Shown: in pieces, positions 7,604-14,837 of the stretch
Position numbering within the stretch: the first letter of the stretch is position 1
How the letters are laid out: every line of letters starts with the position of its first letter
From: Desulfovibrionaceae bacterium UBA3823
GTDB lineage: Bacteria; Desulfobacterota; Desulfovibrionia; Desulfovibrionales; Desulfovibrionaceae
Reading direction: 5' to 3'
NCBI GenBank assembly: GCA_002369295.1
Contig: DFDR01000219.1
Span: 1-19,542, forward strand
DNA length: 19,542 bases
Position numbers and translations under genes: made by a program
The notes under the pieces: model-generated
What the model was told of the DNA's origin: nothing
Database searches by the model: none
What the model saw: the letters and a program-made list of their open reading frames with translations, nothing else

Positions 7604-9061
7604 CTACGCCATGTCCTCAGTCAGGATCATGTGCCTGGCTGCCGCCGTTTCGTCGAGCCGGGTCACGGGCAGATTGCGGGGTGCCTGGGCCAGGGACTCG
7701 GGATCCTTCCTGCCCTCCTCCACGATCTTGCGGACTGCGTCGCAGAAGGCGTCCAGCGTCTGCTTGCTCTCGGTCTCCGTGGGCTCGGGCATGAGGCATT
7801 CGTGCACGAGCAGGGGGAAGTAGATGGTGGGGGCGTGGTAGCCGAGCTCGAGCAGGCCCTTGGCGATGTCGAGAGCACGCATGCCCTCGGGCGCCGAGGC
7901 CACGAACTCGTGCATGCAGATGCGGTCGAAGGGCACCTGCAGGACGTCCTCCAGCTTCTTGCGCAGGTAGTTGGCGTTGAGCACCGCGTACTCGGAGGCG
8001 CGCTTGATGCCTTCGGCGCCGAGGCGCACGATGTAGGCGCAGGCCTTGAGGATGACGCCGAAGCTGCCGTAGAAGGGGCCGATGTGGCCTATGGACTTGC
8101 CGCTGTCGAGCATGAAGCCGAAGGAGCCGTCGGCGCGGCGCTCTACGCGGGGCGCGGGCAGGAAGGGCAGGAGTTTTTCGCACACGCCCACCGGGCCGGA
8201 GCCGGGACCGCCGCCGCCGTGCGGGGTGGCGAAGGTCTTGTGGAGGTTGAGGTGCACGACGTCGAAGCCCACGTCGCCCACGCGCATCTTGCCCATGATG
8301 GCGTTCATGTTGGCGCCGTCGTAGTAGAGCAGGGCGTCCACGGAGTGGATGATCTGCACGATCTCCTTCAGACGGGTCTCCATGAGGCCCAGAGTGTTGG
8401 GGCAGGTCATCATGAGGCCGGCGAGGTTGTCGCCGTGCTCCGCAACGGCGGCCTTGAGAGCCTCGGGATCGACCATGCCGTCCTTGGACTCCACGGTCAC
8501 GGCGGTGAAGCCGGCCATGGCGGCGGAGGCGGGGTTGGTGCCGTGCGCGGAGTCGGGGATGAGCATGACGCGGCGGCTGCGGCCCTTGGCCTGGTGGTAG
8601 GCCGCGATGAGGGACACGCCGGTGAACTCGCCGTTGGCGCCGGCCATGGGCTGCAGGGTGAAGCCCTTCATGCCCGTGATCTCGCAGAGGCTGCGCTCGG
8701 TCTCGTAGAGCACCTGCAAAGCTCCCTGGCAGGCCTTCTCGCCGGCCTTGCTCTGGGCCAGCATGGGATGCAGGCGGGCAAAGCCGGGCAGCTGCGAGAT
8801 CGCCTCCGTGCACTTGGGATTGTACTTCATGGTGCACGAGCCAAGGGGGTAGAAGTTGGCGTCCACGCTGTAGTTGAGCTCGGCCAGTCTGGTGAAGTGC
8901 CTGACGACGTCGATCTCGGCGCACTCGGGAAGCCTCGGGGCCGCTCCGCGCAGAAGCTGGGCCGGAAGCATGTCGGCGCAGTCCGGCTGCGCGGGATCGT
9001 CCTTGAGGACTATGCCGAGGGTGGCGCGTCCGGGAACGGATTCTTCGTAGATGGTTTTCAC
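7604..9061 (-). CDS. gcvPB: Glycine dehydrogenase (decarboxylating) subunit 2, P-protein beta
   Basis: A 485-residue PLP-binding subunit of the split P-protein. With GcvPA it decarboxylates glycine and transfers the aminomethyl group to the lipoyl arm of GcvH. The Schiff-base lysine is K275 in HLNLHKTFATPHGGGGPGSG; further family motifs are SAHGTNPASA (171-180) and YYDGANMNAI (246-255). The length is normal for gcvPB. The start is a GTG at 9061 whose GTGA overlaps the gcvPA stop by 4 nt, with GGAGG 6 nt upstream, a classic translational-coupling arrangement that keeps the two subunits balanced. Last gene of the operon. In one-protein organisms this is the C-terminal half of GcvP. Confidence 0.97.
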   Translation of the reverse strand: MKTIYEESVPGRATLGIVLKDDPAQPDCADMLPAQLLRGAAPRLPECAEIDVVRHFTRLAELNYSVDANFYPLGSCTMKYNPKCTEAISQLPGFARLHPMLAQSKAGEKACQGALQVLYETERSLCEITGMKGFTLQPMAGANGEFTGVSLIAAYHQAKGRSRRVMLIPDSAHGTNPASAAMAGFTAVTVESKDGMVDPEALKAAVAEHGDNLAGLMMTCPNTLGLMETRLKEIVQIIHSVDALLYYDGANMNAIMGKMRVGDVGFDVVHLNLHKTFATPHGGGGPGSGPVGVCEKLLPFLPAPRVERRADGSFGFMLDSGKSIGHIGPFYGSFGVILKACAYIVRLGAEGIKRASEYAVLNANYLRKKLEDVLQVPFDRICMHEFVASAPEGMRALDIAKGLLELGYHAPTIYFPLLVHECLMPEPTETESKQTLDAFCDAVRKIVEEGRKDPESLAQAPRNLPVTRLDETAAARHMILTEDMA

Positions 9062-10392
9062 AGCAAACCTCCAAGGCTTTCCACGAGGCTGTCGATCTGC
9101 TCCCTGGAGTTCTTCTCGGTGCAGGCCACGAGCAGGACGTTGTCCATGCCCTGGTAGTACCTGCCCAAGGGCAGGCCGGCAACGACGCCGTAGCGCTCGA
9201 TGAGCGCATCGACGAGGGGCTGCGCGGGCTTGGGCAGGCAGACGGCGAACTCGTTGCCGAAGGGCCTGTCGCTGAGCAGGGTCGCGCCGGGCAGGGCAAG
9301 CAGGGTCTGGGAGGCGTAGCGGGCCAGCGCCATGCCGCGCTCGGCCACCTTCCTGAGGCCCTGGGGGCCGACCAGGGAGAGGTAGATGAGGGCGCGCAGG
9401 GCGCAGAGGCTCTGGTTGGAGCAGATGTTGGACGTGGCCTTGGCGCGGCGGATGTGCTGCTCGCGGGCCTGGAGGGTCAGGACGTAGCCGGTGCGTCCCT
9501 GGGTGTCCACGGTGCGGCCGACGAGGCGGCCGGGCATCTGGCGCACGAAGCTCTTGCGGCAGGCCATGAGGCCGAGGTAGGGGCCGCCGAAGCTCAGGGG
9601 CAGGCCAAGGCTCTGGCCCTCGCCGACGGCAATGTCGGCGCCCATCTCGCCGGGCGTCTTGAGCACGGCCTGCATGACCGGATAGACCGAGATGACGGAA
9701 AGCGCCTTCTGGGACTTGGCGTGGGCAAAAAGCTCGGTGAAGTCGGAGACGACGCCGAAGAAGTTCGGGTTCTGCACGATGACGCAGGCTGTCTGGCCAT
9801 CGACCGCCGCCTTGAGGGCCTCCATGTCGCTCGTGCCGTTCTTCTGCGGGACGGTCACGATCTCAATGGGCTGGTTCGCGGTGTAGGTGGCGAGCATGGA
9901 CCGCCACACCGGGTTCACGGCCTCGTCCACCACCACCCTGCCGCGCCTGGTCTGGCGCACGCACATGGTGGAGGCTTCGAAGAGGGCCGAGCCGCCGTCG
10001 TAGACGGAGGCGTTGGCGAAGTCGAGGTCCATCAGGCGGGCTATGGCAGTCTGGAACTCGAAGATGGCCTGCAGGGTGCCCTGGGAGCACTCGGCCTGGT
10101 AGGGGGTGTAGGCGGTATAGAAGGCGCTCTGCCCGGCAAGGGCGTCCACGGCCTTGGGCACGACGTGGTCGTAGTAGCCGGCGCCGAGGAAGGACGCCAT
10201 GGCCGTGCGGTTTTTGGCTGCCAGATGCTCGAAGAAGGCGCAGGTGGAGCCCTCGTCCATGCCCTCAGGCAGGTTGAAGCTCTTGGGCCGCATGTCGGGG
10301 GAGATGTCCGCAAAGAGATCGTCGAGCGTCTTCACGCCGATGGTCGCAAGCATCTCCTCCAGCTCGGCCTGGGAGTGGGGGATGTAGGGCAT
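9058..10392 (-). CDS. gcvPA: Glycine dehydrogenase (decarboxylating) subunit 1, P-protein alpha
   Basis: A 444-residue subunit homologous to the N-terminal half of full-length GcvP. Seen motifs: FLGAGYYDHVVP (68-79), YTPYQAECSQG (95-105), YDGGSALFEA (131-140) and SNICSNQSLCALRA near residue 340. It forms the glycine decarboxylase with GcvPB. ATG 10392 is preceded by AGGAG, which overlaps the gcvH stop codon; the gap between the two genes is 9 nt. The downstream gene overlaps it by 4 nt. The split alpha/beta form is usual in Gram-positives, thermophiles and Deltaproteobacteria, unlike the single-chain form of E. coli. Confidence 0.97.
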   Translation of the reverse strand: MPYIPHSQAELEEMLATIGVKTLDDLFADISPDMRPKSFNLPEGMDEGSTCAFFEHLAAKNRTAMASFLGAGYYDHVVPKAVDALAGQSAFYTAYTPYQAECSQGTLQAIFEFQTAIARLMDLDFANASVYDGGSALFEASTMCVRQTRRGRVVVDEAVNPVWRSMLATYTANQPIEIVTVPQKNGTSDMEALKAAVDGQTACVIVQNPNFFGVVSDFTELFAHAKSQKALSVISVYPVMQAVLKTPGEMGADIAVGEGQSLGLPLSFGGPYLGLMACRKSFVRQMPGRLVGRTVDTQGRTGYVLTLQAREQHIRRAKATSNICSNQSLCALRALIYLSLVGPQGLRKVAERGMALARYASQTLLALPGATLLSDRPFGNEFAVCLPKPAQPLVDALIERYGVVAGLPLGRYYQGMDNVLLVACTEKNSREQIDSLVESLGGLL

Positions 10393-10401
10393 CGCTGGCT
10401 C

Positions 10402-10785
10402 CTAGTGGGCTTCTTCGGCGCAGACCTTGGCGTAGGCGTCGGCGTCCAGCAGGCCTTCAACGGGGCCGGCCAGCTTCACCTTGAACATCCAGCCCTTGCC
10501 GTAGGGATCCTGGTTGACCACTTCGGGAGCGTTCTCGAGCTCGGCGTTGACGGCAACGACGGTGCCGCTCACCGGGGAGACGAGGTCGCTGGCGGCCTTG
10601 ACGGACTCCACGGAGCCGCATTCCTTCTCCTGCTCGACGGCGTCGCCTTCGGCGGGAACTTCGACGTAGGTGATGTCGCCGAGGGCTTCCTGGGCGAACT
10701 GGGTGATGCCGACGACGGCCTCTTCGCCTTCAACGCGCACCCACTCGTGGGTCTTGGAGTATTTGAGCTCTTTGGGATCGGACAT
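10402..10785 (-). CDS. gcvH: Glycine cleavage system H-protein
   Basis: A 127-residue lipoyl carrier protein, standard length. The lipoylated lysine is K63 in the motif [12 protein letters not shown]; the N-terminal [13 protein letters not shown] and the [18 protein letters not shown] strand are classic GcvH. It shuttles the aminomethyl group from P- to T-protein and is reoxidised by dihydrolipoamide dehydrogenase. The ATG at 10785 follows GGAGGAGG by 7 nt; a longer in-frame start at 10818 lacks such a site and would add 11 residues that the family does not have. The lplA gene at 14838-15818 is the obvious candidate for attaching its lipoate. A 73-nt gap separates it from gcvT. Confidence 0.97.
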   Translation of the reverse strand: MSDPKELKYSKTHEWVRVEGEEAVVGITQFAQEALGDITYVEVPAEGDAVEQEKECGSVESVKAASDLVSPVSGTVVAVNAELENAPEVVNQDPYGKGWMFKVKLAGPVEGLLDADAYAKVCAEEAH

Positions 10786-10858
10786 GGGGGTTCCTCCTCC
10801 GGCCAAGGGCCGGAACAATGCTTATGTCTGTGAAGTTGAAAGGAAAAGCCGCGGCCGG

Positions 10859-11944
10859 CTACTGGAGCTTCACGCGGGCGGTGCCGTCCTTGTAGAAGGG
10901 CGTCTCCACCTTGCGGGCCTTGAGCTTGGCGCGTCCGTTGTCGATGACGAAGCTGTCCGCGCCTTCCCGGCCTGCCCTGCACCAGGCAAAGGCAATGGAC
11001 TTGCCGAGCGAGGGGGCGAAGGTGCCGGAGGTCACGACGCCGACTTCCTCGCCGGACTCGAGGCAGAGCCTGTCGCCGTGGCGGGCGGCGCGGCGGCCTT
11101 CAAGCTCCAGGCCGAGCAGGACTTCCCTGACCTGCTCGAGGCCCTTCTTGCCGACGTAGTCGCACTCGTTCTTCATCATGCGGCCCATGCCGGCCTCGAC
11201 GGGGGTGTGCTTCTCGTCGAGCTCGTCGCCGTAGAGGGGAAGGCCCGCCTCCATGCGCAGGGTGTCACGGGCGCCGAGGCCGGCGGGCTTCACGCGCTCG
11301 TCTTCCAGCAGAGCCTCCCAGAGCGCCTGGGCGGAGGCTGCCTCGATGTAGAGCTCGTAGCCGAGCTCGCCCGTGTAGCCGGTGCGGCTCACGAGCAGGC
11401 GCCTGCCGTTCCACGCGGTCTCGCGGAAGGCGAAGTAGCCGAGGTCATGCAGGTTCTGGCCAAGGAAGCGCTCGAGCACCTCGCAGGACTTGGGGCCCTG
11501 GAGGTCGATCTTGCCGATCTGGCTGGAAAGGTCCTGGCAGGCCACGCCTGCGGGCATGCGCTCGCAGAGGGTCTTGAAGTCGCGGTCGATGCAGGCCGCG
11601 TTGACGACGATGAAGTAGTCGTCTTCGCCCATGTTGTAGACGATGCAGTCGTCGAGCACGCCGCCTTCCTCGTTGAGGATGAAGCCGTAGCGGCAGCGCC
11701 CTTCCTTGAGCGTCGCCAAGCTGTGGCTGAAGGCATGCAGCAGCGCGTCCTTCGCGCCCTTGCCCTTCACGGTGAACTCGCCCATGTGGCAGATGTCGAA
11801 GACCGAGGCCTGGGTGCGGGTGTGCCTGTGCTCGGCCAGAATGCCCTCGTACTGGATGGGCATCCACCAGCCCGCGAAGGGGGCCATTTTCGCGCCGTGC
11901 GCCTCGTGCCATGCCGCAAGCGGCGTTGTTAACATATCAGCCAT
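10859..11944 (-). CDS. gcvT: Glycine cleavage system T-protein (aminomethyltransferase)
   Basis: A 361-residue folate-dependent enzyme that releases ammonia from the aminomethyl-lipoyl H-protein and forms 5,10-methylene-tetrahydrofolate. Motifs: SVFDICHMGE (47-56), the conserved catalytic-region aspartate in GGVLDDC (D98/D99), KIDLQGPKS (145-153), SRTGYTGELGYEL (186-198) and AGLGARDTLRMEAGLPLYG (221-239). The length agrees with the family (360-370). ATG 11944 is preceded by AAGGAG with a 5-nt spacer. First gene of gcvT-gcvH-gcvPA-gcvPB. No glycine riboswitch is recognisable upstream. Confidence 0.97.
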   Translation of the reverse strand: MADMLTTPLAAWHEAHGAKMAPFAGWWMPIQYEGILAEHRHTRTQASVFDICHMGEFTVKGKGAKDALLHAFSHSLATLKEGRCRYGFILNEEGGVLDDCIVYNMGEDDYFIVVNAACIDRDFKTLCERMPAGVACQDLSSQIGKIDLQGPKSCEVLERFLGQNLHDLGYFAFRETAWNGRRLLVSRTGYTGELGYELYIEAASAQALWEALLEDERVKPAGLGARDTLRMEAGLPLYGDELDEKHTPVEAGMGRMMKNECDYVGKKGLEQVREVLLGLELEGRRAARHGDRLCLESGEEVGVVTSGTFAPSLGKSIAFAWCRAGREGADSFVIDNGRAKLKARKVETPFYKDGTARVKLQ

Positions 11945-11961
11945 TGTTTCTCCTTTGGCCT

Positions 11962-11980
11962 GCCGCGAAGGCTTCGCGGC
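11962..11980 (-). other. Perfect hairpin just upstream of the gcvT ribosome site
   Basis: GCCGCGAA (11962-11969) pairs perfectly with TTCGCGGC (11973-11980) across a 3-nt loop. It ends about 8 nt before the AAGGAG of gcvT, close enough to affect ribosome access. Function is inference. Confidence 0.45.
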
Positions 11981-12028
11981 CGGCCTGCAAACACGTCCTG
12001 CGGGCCCCCGGACCCGCCTCTTGCCTTG

Positions 12029-12052
12029 AAAAAATGCGCCTTTGGCCGGCGC
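12029..12052 (-). terminator. Terminator-like hairpin in the gcv leader
   Basis: GCGCC/GGCGC (12036-12040 with 12048-12052) with a 7-nt loop is followed on the minus strand by A then six U (A run at 12029-12034). It looks like a short intrinsic terminator lying ahead of gcvT. The candidate promoter below would start transcription at about the hairpin's 5' edge, which argues against attenuation unless a promoter lies further upstream. Confidence 0.35.
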
Positions 12053-12058
12053 GGGCCC

Positions 12059-12087
12059 AATCTAGCACAGCCTCTGCCACGGGACAA
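12059..12087 (-). promoter_or_regulatory. Candidate sigma-70 promoter of the gcv operon
   Basis: On the minus strand TTGTCC (12087-12082), a 17-nt spacer and TAGATT (12064-12059); each box matches 4 of 6 consensus bases. Start of transcription would be near 12052, about 108 nt before gcvT. Confidence 0.4.
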
Positions 12088-12158
12088 GGCTGTTTTTTGC
12101 ATGCAACCATCTGTTTTCATTCAATTTTCTTCCGCATGCCAGCGTCTCGGCCAGGCGC

Positions 12159-12180
12159 TGGTCTCCACTTTGCCAGACCA
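12159..12180. promoter_or_regulatory. Inverted repeat between divergent gcvT and methyltransferase genes
   Basis: TGGTCT and AGACCA form a perfect 6-bp inverted repeat with 10 nt between the arms, so half-site centres are about 16 bp apart. It sits between the two divergent promoter candidates and could be an operator. No regulator is encoded next to it. Confidence 0.3.
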
Positions 12181-12199
12181 AGGCGTCTGCAGATCGGCC

Positions 12200-12228
12200 T
12201 TGCACCCTTGGCCCCGTGACGGTAATGT
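12200..12228 (+). promoter_or_regulatory. Weak promoter candidate for the DNA methyltransferase
   Basis: TTGCAC (12200-12205), 17-nt spacer, TAATGT (12223-12228). Only about half of the consensus positions match in each box, so this is tentative; it is the best-spaced pair I found before the gene. Confidence 0.22.
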
Positions 12229-12257
12229 TTTGACATCCCTATTCGAGGAGTTCCTTC

Positions 12258-13322
12258 ATGAGCCTAAGAACCGCGAGCTTCTTTGCCGGCGTCGGCGGCA
12301 TCGACCTGGCCTTCGAGCAGGCCGGCTTCAACGTCGTCTGGGCCAACGAATTCGACATGCACGCGGCCAAGACCTACCGGGCCAACTTCAAGCACTGTCC
12401 GCTGGTGGTGGAGGACATCCGCAAGGTCCCCACCAGCGACATCCCGGACTTCGACGTCATGGTCGCAGGCTTCCCCTGCCAGGCCTTCAGCGTGGCCGGC
12501 TACCGCAAGGGCTTCGGCGACGACCGCGGCAACCTCTTCTTCGAGCTCGAGCGCGTCTTCCTCGAAAAGCGCCCTCAGGCCATCTTCCTGGAGAACGTCA
12601 AGAATCTGGCCGGGCACGACTGCGGCAACACCTTCCGCGTCATCCGGGAGCATCTCGAACAGGCCGGCTACCACATCCACTTCCGGGTGCTCAATGCCTG
12701 CGAGTACGGCAACATTCCCCAGAACCGCGAGCGCATCTACATCTGCGCCTTCAGGTCCCAGGAGGCCTCTGCGCGCTTCCGCTTCCCCGAGCCCATCCCC
12801 CTGACGACCAAGCTCTCGGACATCATCGACTTCCACGGCAAGGTGGAAGACATCTACTACTACACCGAAGAGCGCTTCGAGTACTACAAGGAACTTGCCA
12901 AGGCCATGACCTCGAGGGACACGCTCTACCAGTGGCGCCGGGTGTACGTGCGCGAAAACAAGTCCGGCCTGTGTCCCACCCTCACCGCCAACATGGGCAC
13001 GGGCGGCCACAACGTGGCGCTCGTGGTCACGGACCACGGCTTCCGCAAGCTCACGCCCGAGGAGTGCTTCGGCTTCATGGGATTCCCGAAGACCTTCCGC
13101 CTCCCGCCCCTCGCCAACAGCCACCTCTACAAGCAGGCCGGCAACTCCGTTGCCGTGCCCGTGGTGCGGCGCATCGCCGAAGCCATGGCCAAGGCCCTCG
13201 GCATGCCTGCCCCCAAGCCTGAGCCTGCGCCTGAGCCGGCTCCCGCGCCTGCGCCCATGCCGACGCCGGGCAAGACCAGGCCCCGCGCCAGGCGCATCGT
13301 CAAGCCCCGCCAGCGGGGATAG
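12258..13322 (+). CDS. DNA (cytosine-5-)-methyltransferase, type II modification enzyme
   Basis: A 354-residue m5C methyltransferase with the conserved motifs in order: motif I FFAGVGGIDLAF (8-19, SAM binding), motif IV GFPCQAFS with catalytic C74, motif VI ENVKNL (112-117), motif VIII QNRERIY (155-161) and motif X QAGNSVAVPVV (293-303). The target-recognition region is between about 195 and 260 and includes CPTLTANMGTGGHNV. ATG 12258 follows GAGGAG by 7 nt. It converges on a putative restriction endonuclease (stop codons 85 nt apart), so it most likely protects the host from that enzyme. Unusual: after residue 315 there is a Pro/Ala/Glu repeat and then a very basic tail, outside the catalytic fold. 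The recognition sequence cannot be read with confidence. Confidence 0.95.
   Translation: MSLRTASFFAGVGGIDLAFEQAGFNVVWANEFDMHAAKTYRANFKHCPLVVEDIRKVPTSDIPDFDVMVAGFPCQAFSVAGYRKGFGDDRGNLFFELERVFLEKRPQAIFLENVKNLAGHDCGNTFRVIREHLEQAGYHIHFRVLNACEYGNIPQNRERIYICAFRSQEASARFRFPEPIPLTTKLSDIIDFHGKVEDIYYYTEERFEYYKELAKAMTSRDTLYQWRRVYVRENKSGLCPTLTANMGTGGHNVALVVTDHGFRKLTPEECFGFMGFPKTFRLPPLANSHLYKQAGNSVAVPVVRRIAEAMAKALGMPAPKPEPAPEPAPAPAPMPTPGKTRPRARRIVKPRQRG
13213..13262 (+). repeat. Pro-Glu-Pro-Ala coding repeat in the methyltransferase tail
   Basis: Short direct repeats of the CCTGAGCCTGCG type (period about 12 nt) encode PKPEPAPEPAPAPAPMP. Low-complexity repeats like this expand and contract by slippage, so the tail length may vary among strains. 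Confidence 0.55.
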
Positions 13323-13407
13323 GCACCGGCAGCCGGAAGAGGTGCAGCCAGACAGGGACTGGCCGGCGGCGGCGCCGCGAACGGGACGTCGCCCCTGCGG
13401 GCAGGCG

Positions 13408-14802
13408 CTATCCGTCTCCCTGGCCTTCCTGCGCTTCCTGCTCTGCCTGGGCATCCAGCAGAGCCTCGAAGCCGCCAATCGTGCGCGGCGCTCCGCCCCT
13501 GGCCTCCTGCTGCCAGAAGCGTCTGGCCGCCCCCAGCGGCAGGAGCCTGAGCTCAAAGCGCTCTTCGTCCGTCTTCAGCACGGCGACCGAGTCCTTGCCC
13601 ACCACCTCCAGATCTTCGTAGGTGTAGGGCCTGTTGGCCTCGTCTTCCCGCATGCGCAGGGAGGCCTTCTCGAAGCTGCCGTCGATCATGGCGTAGAGCC
13701 AGCGCGCCAGATCGTCGTTGGGGTCGCTCATCAAGGCCTTCATGCCCTCCTGGCAGAGCCTGGCCTGCACCTCGCTGCCGTCCGGAAGGCGCAGACGGAA
13801 GGGCCGGCAGACGCCGCCGGCGGCGGGAAAGAAGCCCGCCAGGCGGCTGTCCCCGTGCAGGCGCTTCGGCACGGGGATGTAGGCTTCCCCGAACTTGCGC
13901 GCACGGCCCCCGGCATTCCACTGGTTGATGCCCGACTTCGGCCCCACCTGGGGGCTGGCAGACAGGAGGCTTTTCGGCGCGTAGAGCGGAAGGACCACGT
14001 AGGGACGGCTGTCCTCCGCTTCCGGGCAGTCCCCCTGCCCTGCAGCCAGGTCCTGGCCCCACAGGGCGCCTTCGCCCGCCAGGCCCAGCAGCAGGGCCAC
14101 GGGATCGGACGCCGGCTCGACGGGTATGCGGGGAGAGCGCCTGCCTGCCTGCAGATCGAAGCGCATGAGCAGCACGTTCTTGGACGTTGAATAGGCGTAG
14201 CTGCGGCAGCCGTCCGTGAAGTGCACGGTCGTGCCGGCAAGCTCGCTGGGAAAGGCGTCGAGTGGCCGGCCCTGGCTGTCCTGGGGTGCCAGTTTCCAGA
14301 GGTCGATGAGCGGATAGCTTTCCTCGTGGACAAAGGCGTAGGCGCCCTTGGCGTCCCTGCCGCGGACAAGGCAGTGGTAGAAGGAGCAGGCAATGTTCAC
14401 GCCGTTGGCGGCCGTGTCCGAGAGCACCCGGCGCCGGCGCAGCTCCGCCACCTTGTAGACCAGGGCTTCGGGCGAGAGCTCGGCCAGCCGCTCGAGGCGG
14501 GCAAGCCGCGTGAACTCGGCCACCTTTTCCATGGAACGCCCCCCGCTCCTGTCGGTGAAGGTCTTCACGCCGACGCCGGCGCGATGGTCCGCAAAGACCT
14601 GCACAAAGGCGTCGAAGGAGTCGTCGCGGCGGGAGTTGTCCGTGGCGCCCGCGCAGCGCACGAAGAGGCGCTCGACGAAGCGGTAGTCGACGTAGGGCGC
14701 CGCCGAGGTGCCGGAGAAGAGGCCGGAGAGGCGGCAGGCCGCCTTGACCAGGGCTTGGTACTCGGGCCAGCGCAGATGCGAATAGAGCGTATTCTTGTCC
14801 AT
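13408..14802 (-). CDS. Putative type II restriction endonuclease with NgoFVII-like C-terminal DNA-binding domain
   Basis: A 464-residue protein. Residues about 289-410 (KSGINQWNAGGR at 289-300, AYIPVPKRLHG, FFP, FRLRLPDG, CQEGMKALMSDPNDDLARWLY at 350-370, TYEDLEVVGKDSV) match what I know of the B3-like DNA-binding C-terminal domain of NgoFVII-family and related restriction enzymes. The N-terminal half is less familiar; DDSFDAF (60-66) followed by GVGVKTF (76-82) and SMEKVAEF (90-97) may be a divergent PD-(D/E)XK nuclease core. It faces the cytosine-5 methyltransferase in convergent orientation, which strongly supports a restriction-modification pair. ATG 14802 is preceded by AAGGAGG; the frame is open 30 codons further but without a better start. 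It lies 35 nt downstream of lplA on the same strand and may be co-transcribed with it. Family recognition is from memory, not a search. Confidence 0.75.
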   Translation of the reverse strand: MDKNTLYSHLRWPEYQALVKAACRLSGLFSGTSAAPYVDYRFVERLFVRCAGATDNSRRDDSFDAFVQVFADHRAGVGVKTFTDRSGGRSMEKVAEFTRLARLERLAELSPEALVYKVAELRRRRVLSDTAANGVNIACSFYHCLVRGRDAKGAYAFVHEESYPLIDLWKLAPQDSQGRPLDAFPSELAGTTVHFTDGCRSYAYSTSKNVLLMRFDLQAGRRSPRIPVEPASDPVALLLGLAGEGALWGQDLAAGQGDCPEAEDSRPYVVLPLYAPKSLLSASPQVGPKSGINQWNAGGRARKFGEAYIPVPKRLHGDSRLAGFFPAAGGVCRPFRLRLPDGSEVQARLCQEGMKALMSDPNDDLARWLYAMIDGSFEKASLRMREDEANRPYTYEDLEVVGKDSVAVLKTDEERFELRLLPLGAARRFWQQEARGGAPRTIGGFEALLDAQAEQEAQEGQGDG

Positions 14803-14837
14803 GCAGCCTCCTTGTGCCGTTCTTTTCCCCTGCCCTG

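Larger units (their letters stand above)
11945..12257. other. Divergent intergenic region between gcvT and the DNA methyltransferase
   Basis: About 310 bases holding regulatory signals for both directions: a gcv promoter candidate (12059-12087), two leader hairpins on the gcv side (11962-11980 and 12029-12052), an inverted repeat TGGTCT/AGACCA (12159-12164 with 12175-12180), and a weak plus-strand promoter before the methyltransferase. I see no coding region or RNA gene in it. Confidence 0.55.

Noticed and set aside
11945-12257. Glycine riboswitch upstream of gcvT
   Set aside because: I could not find the conserved aptamer core blocks; only simple hairpins are visible.
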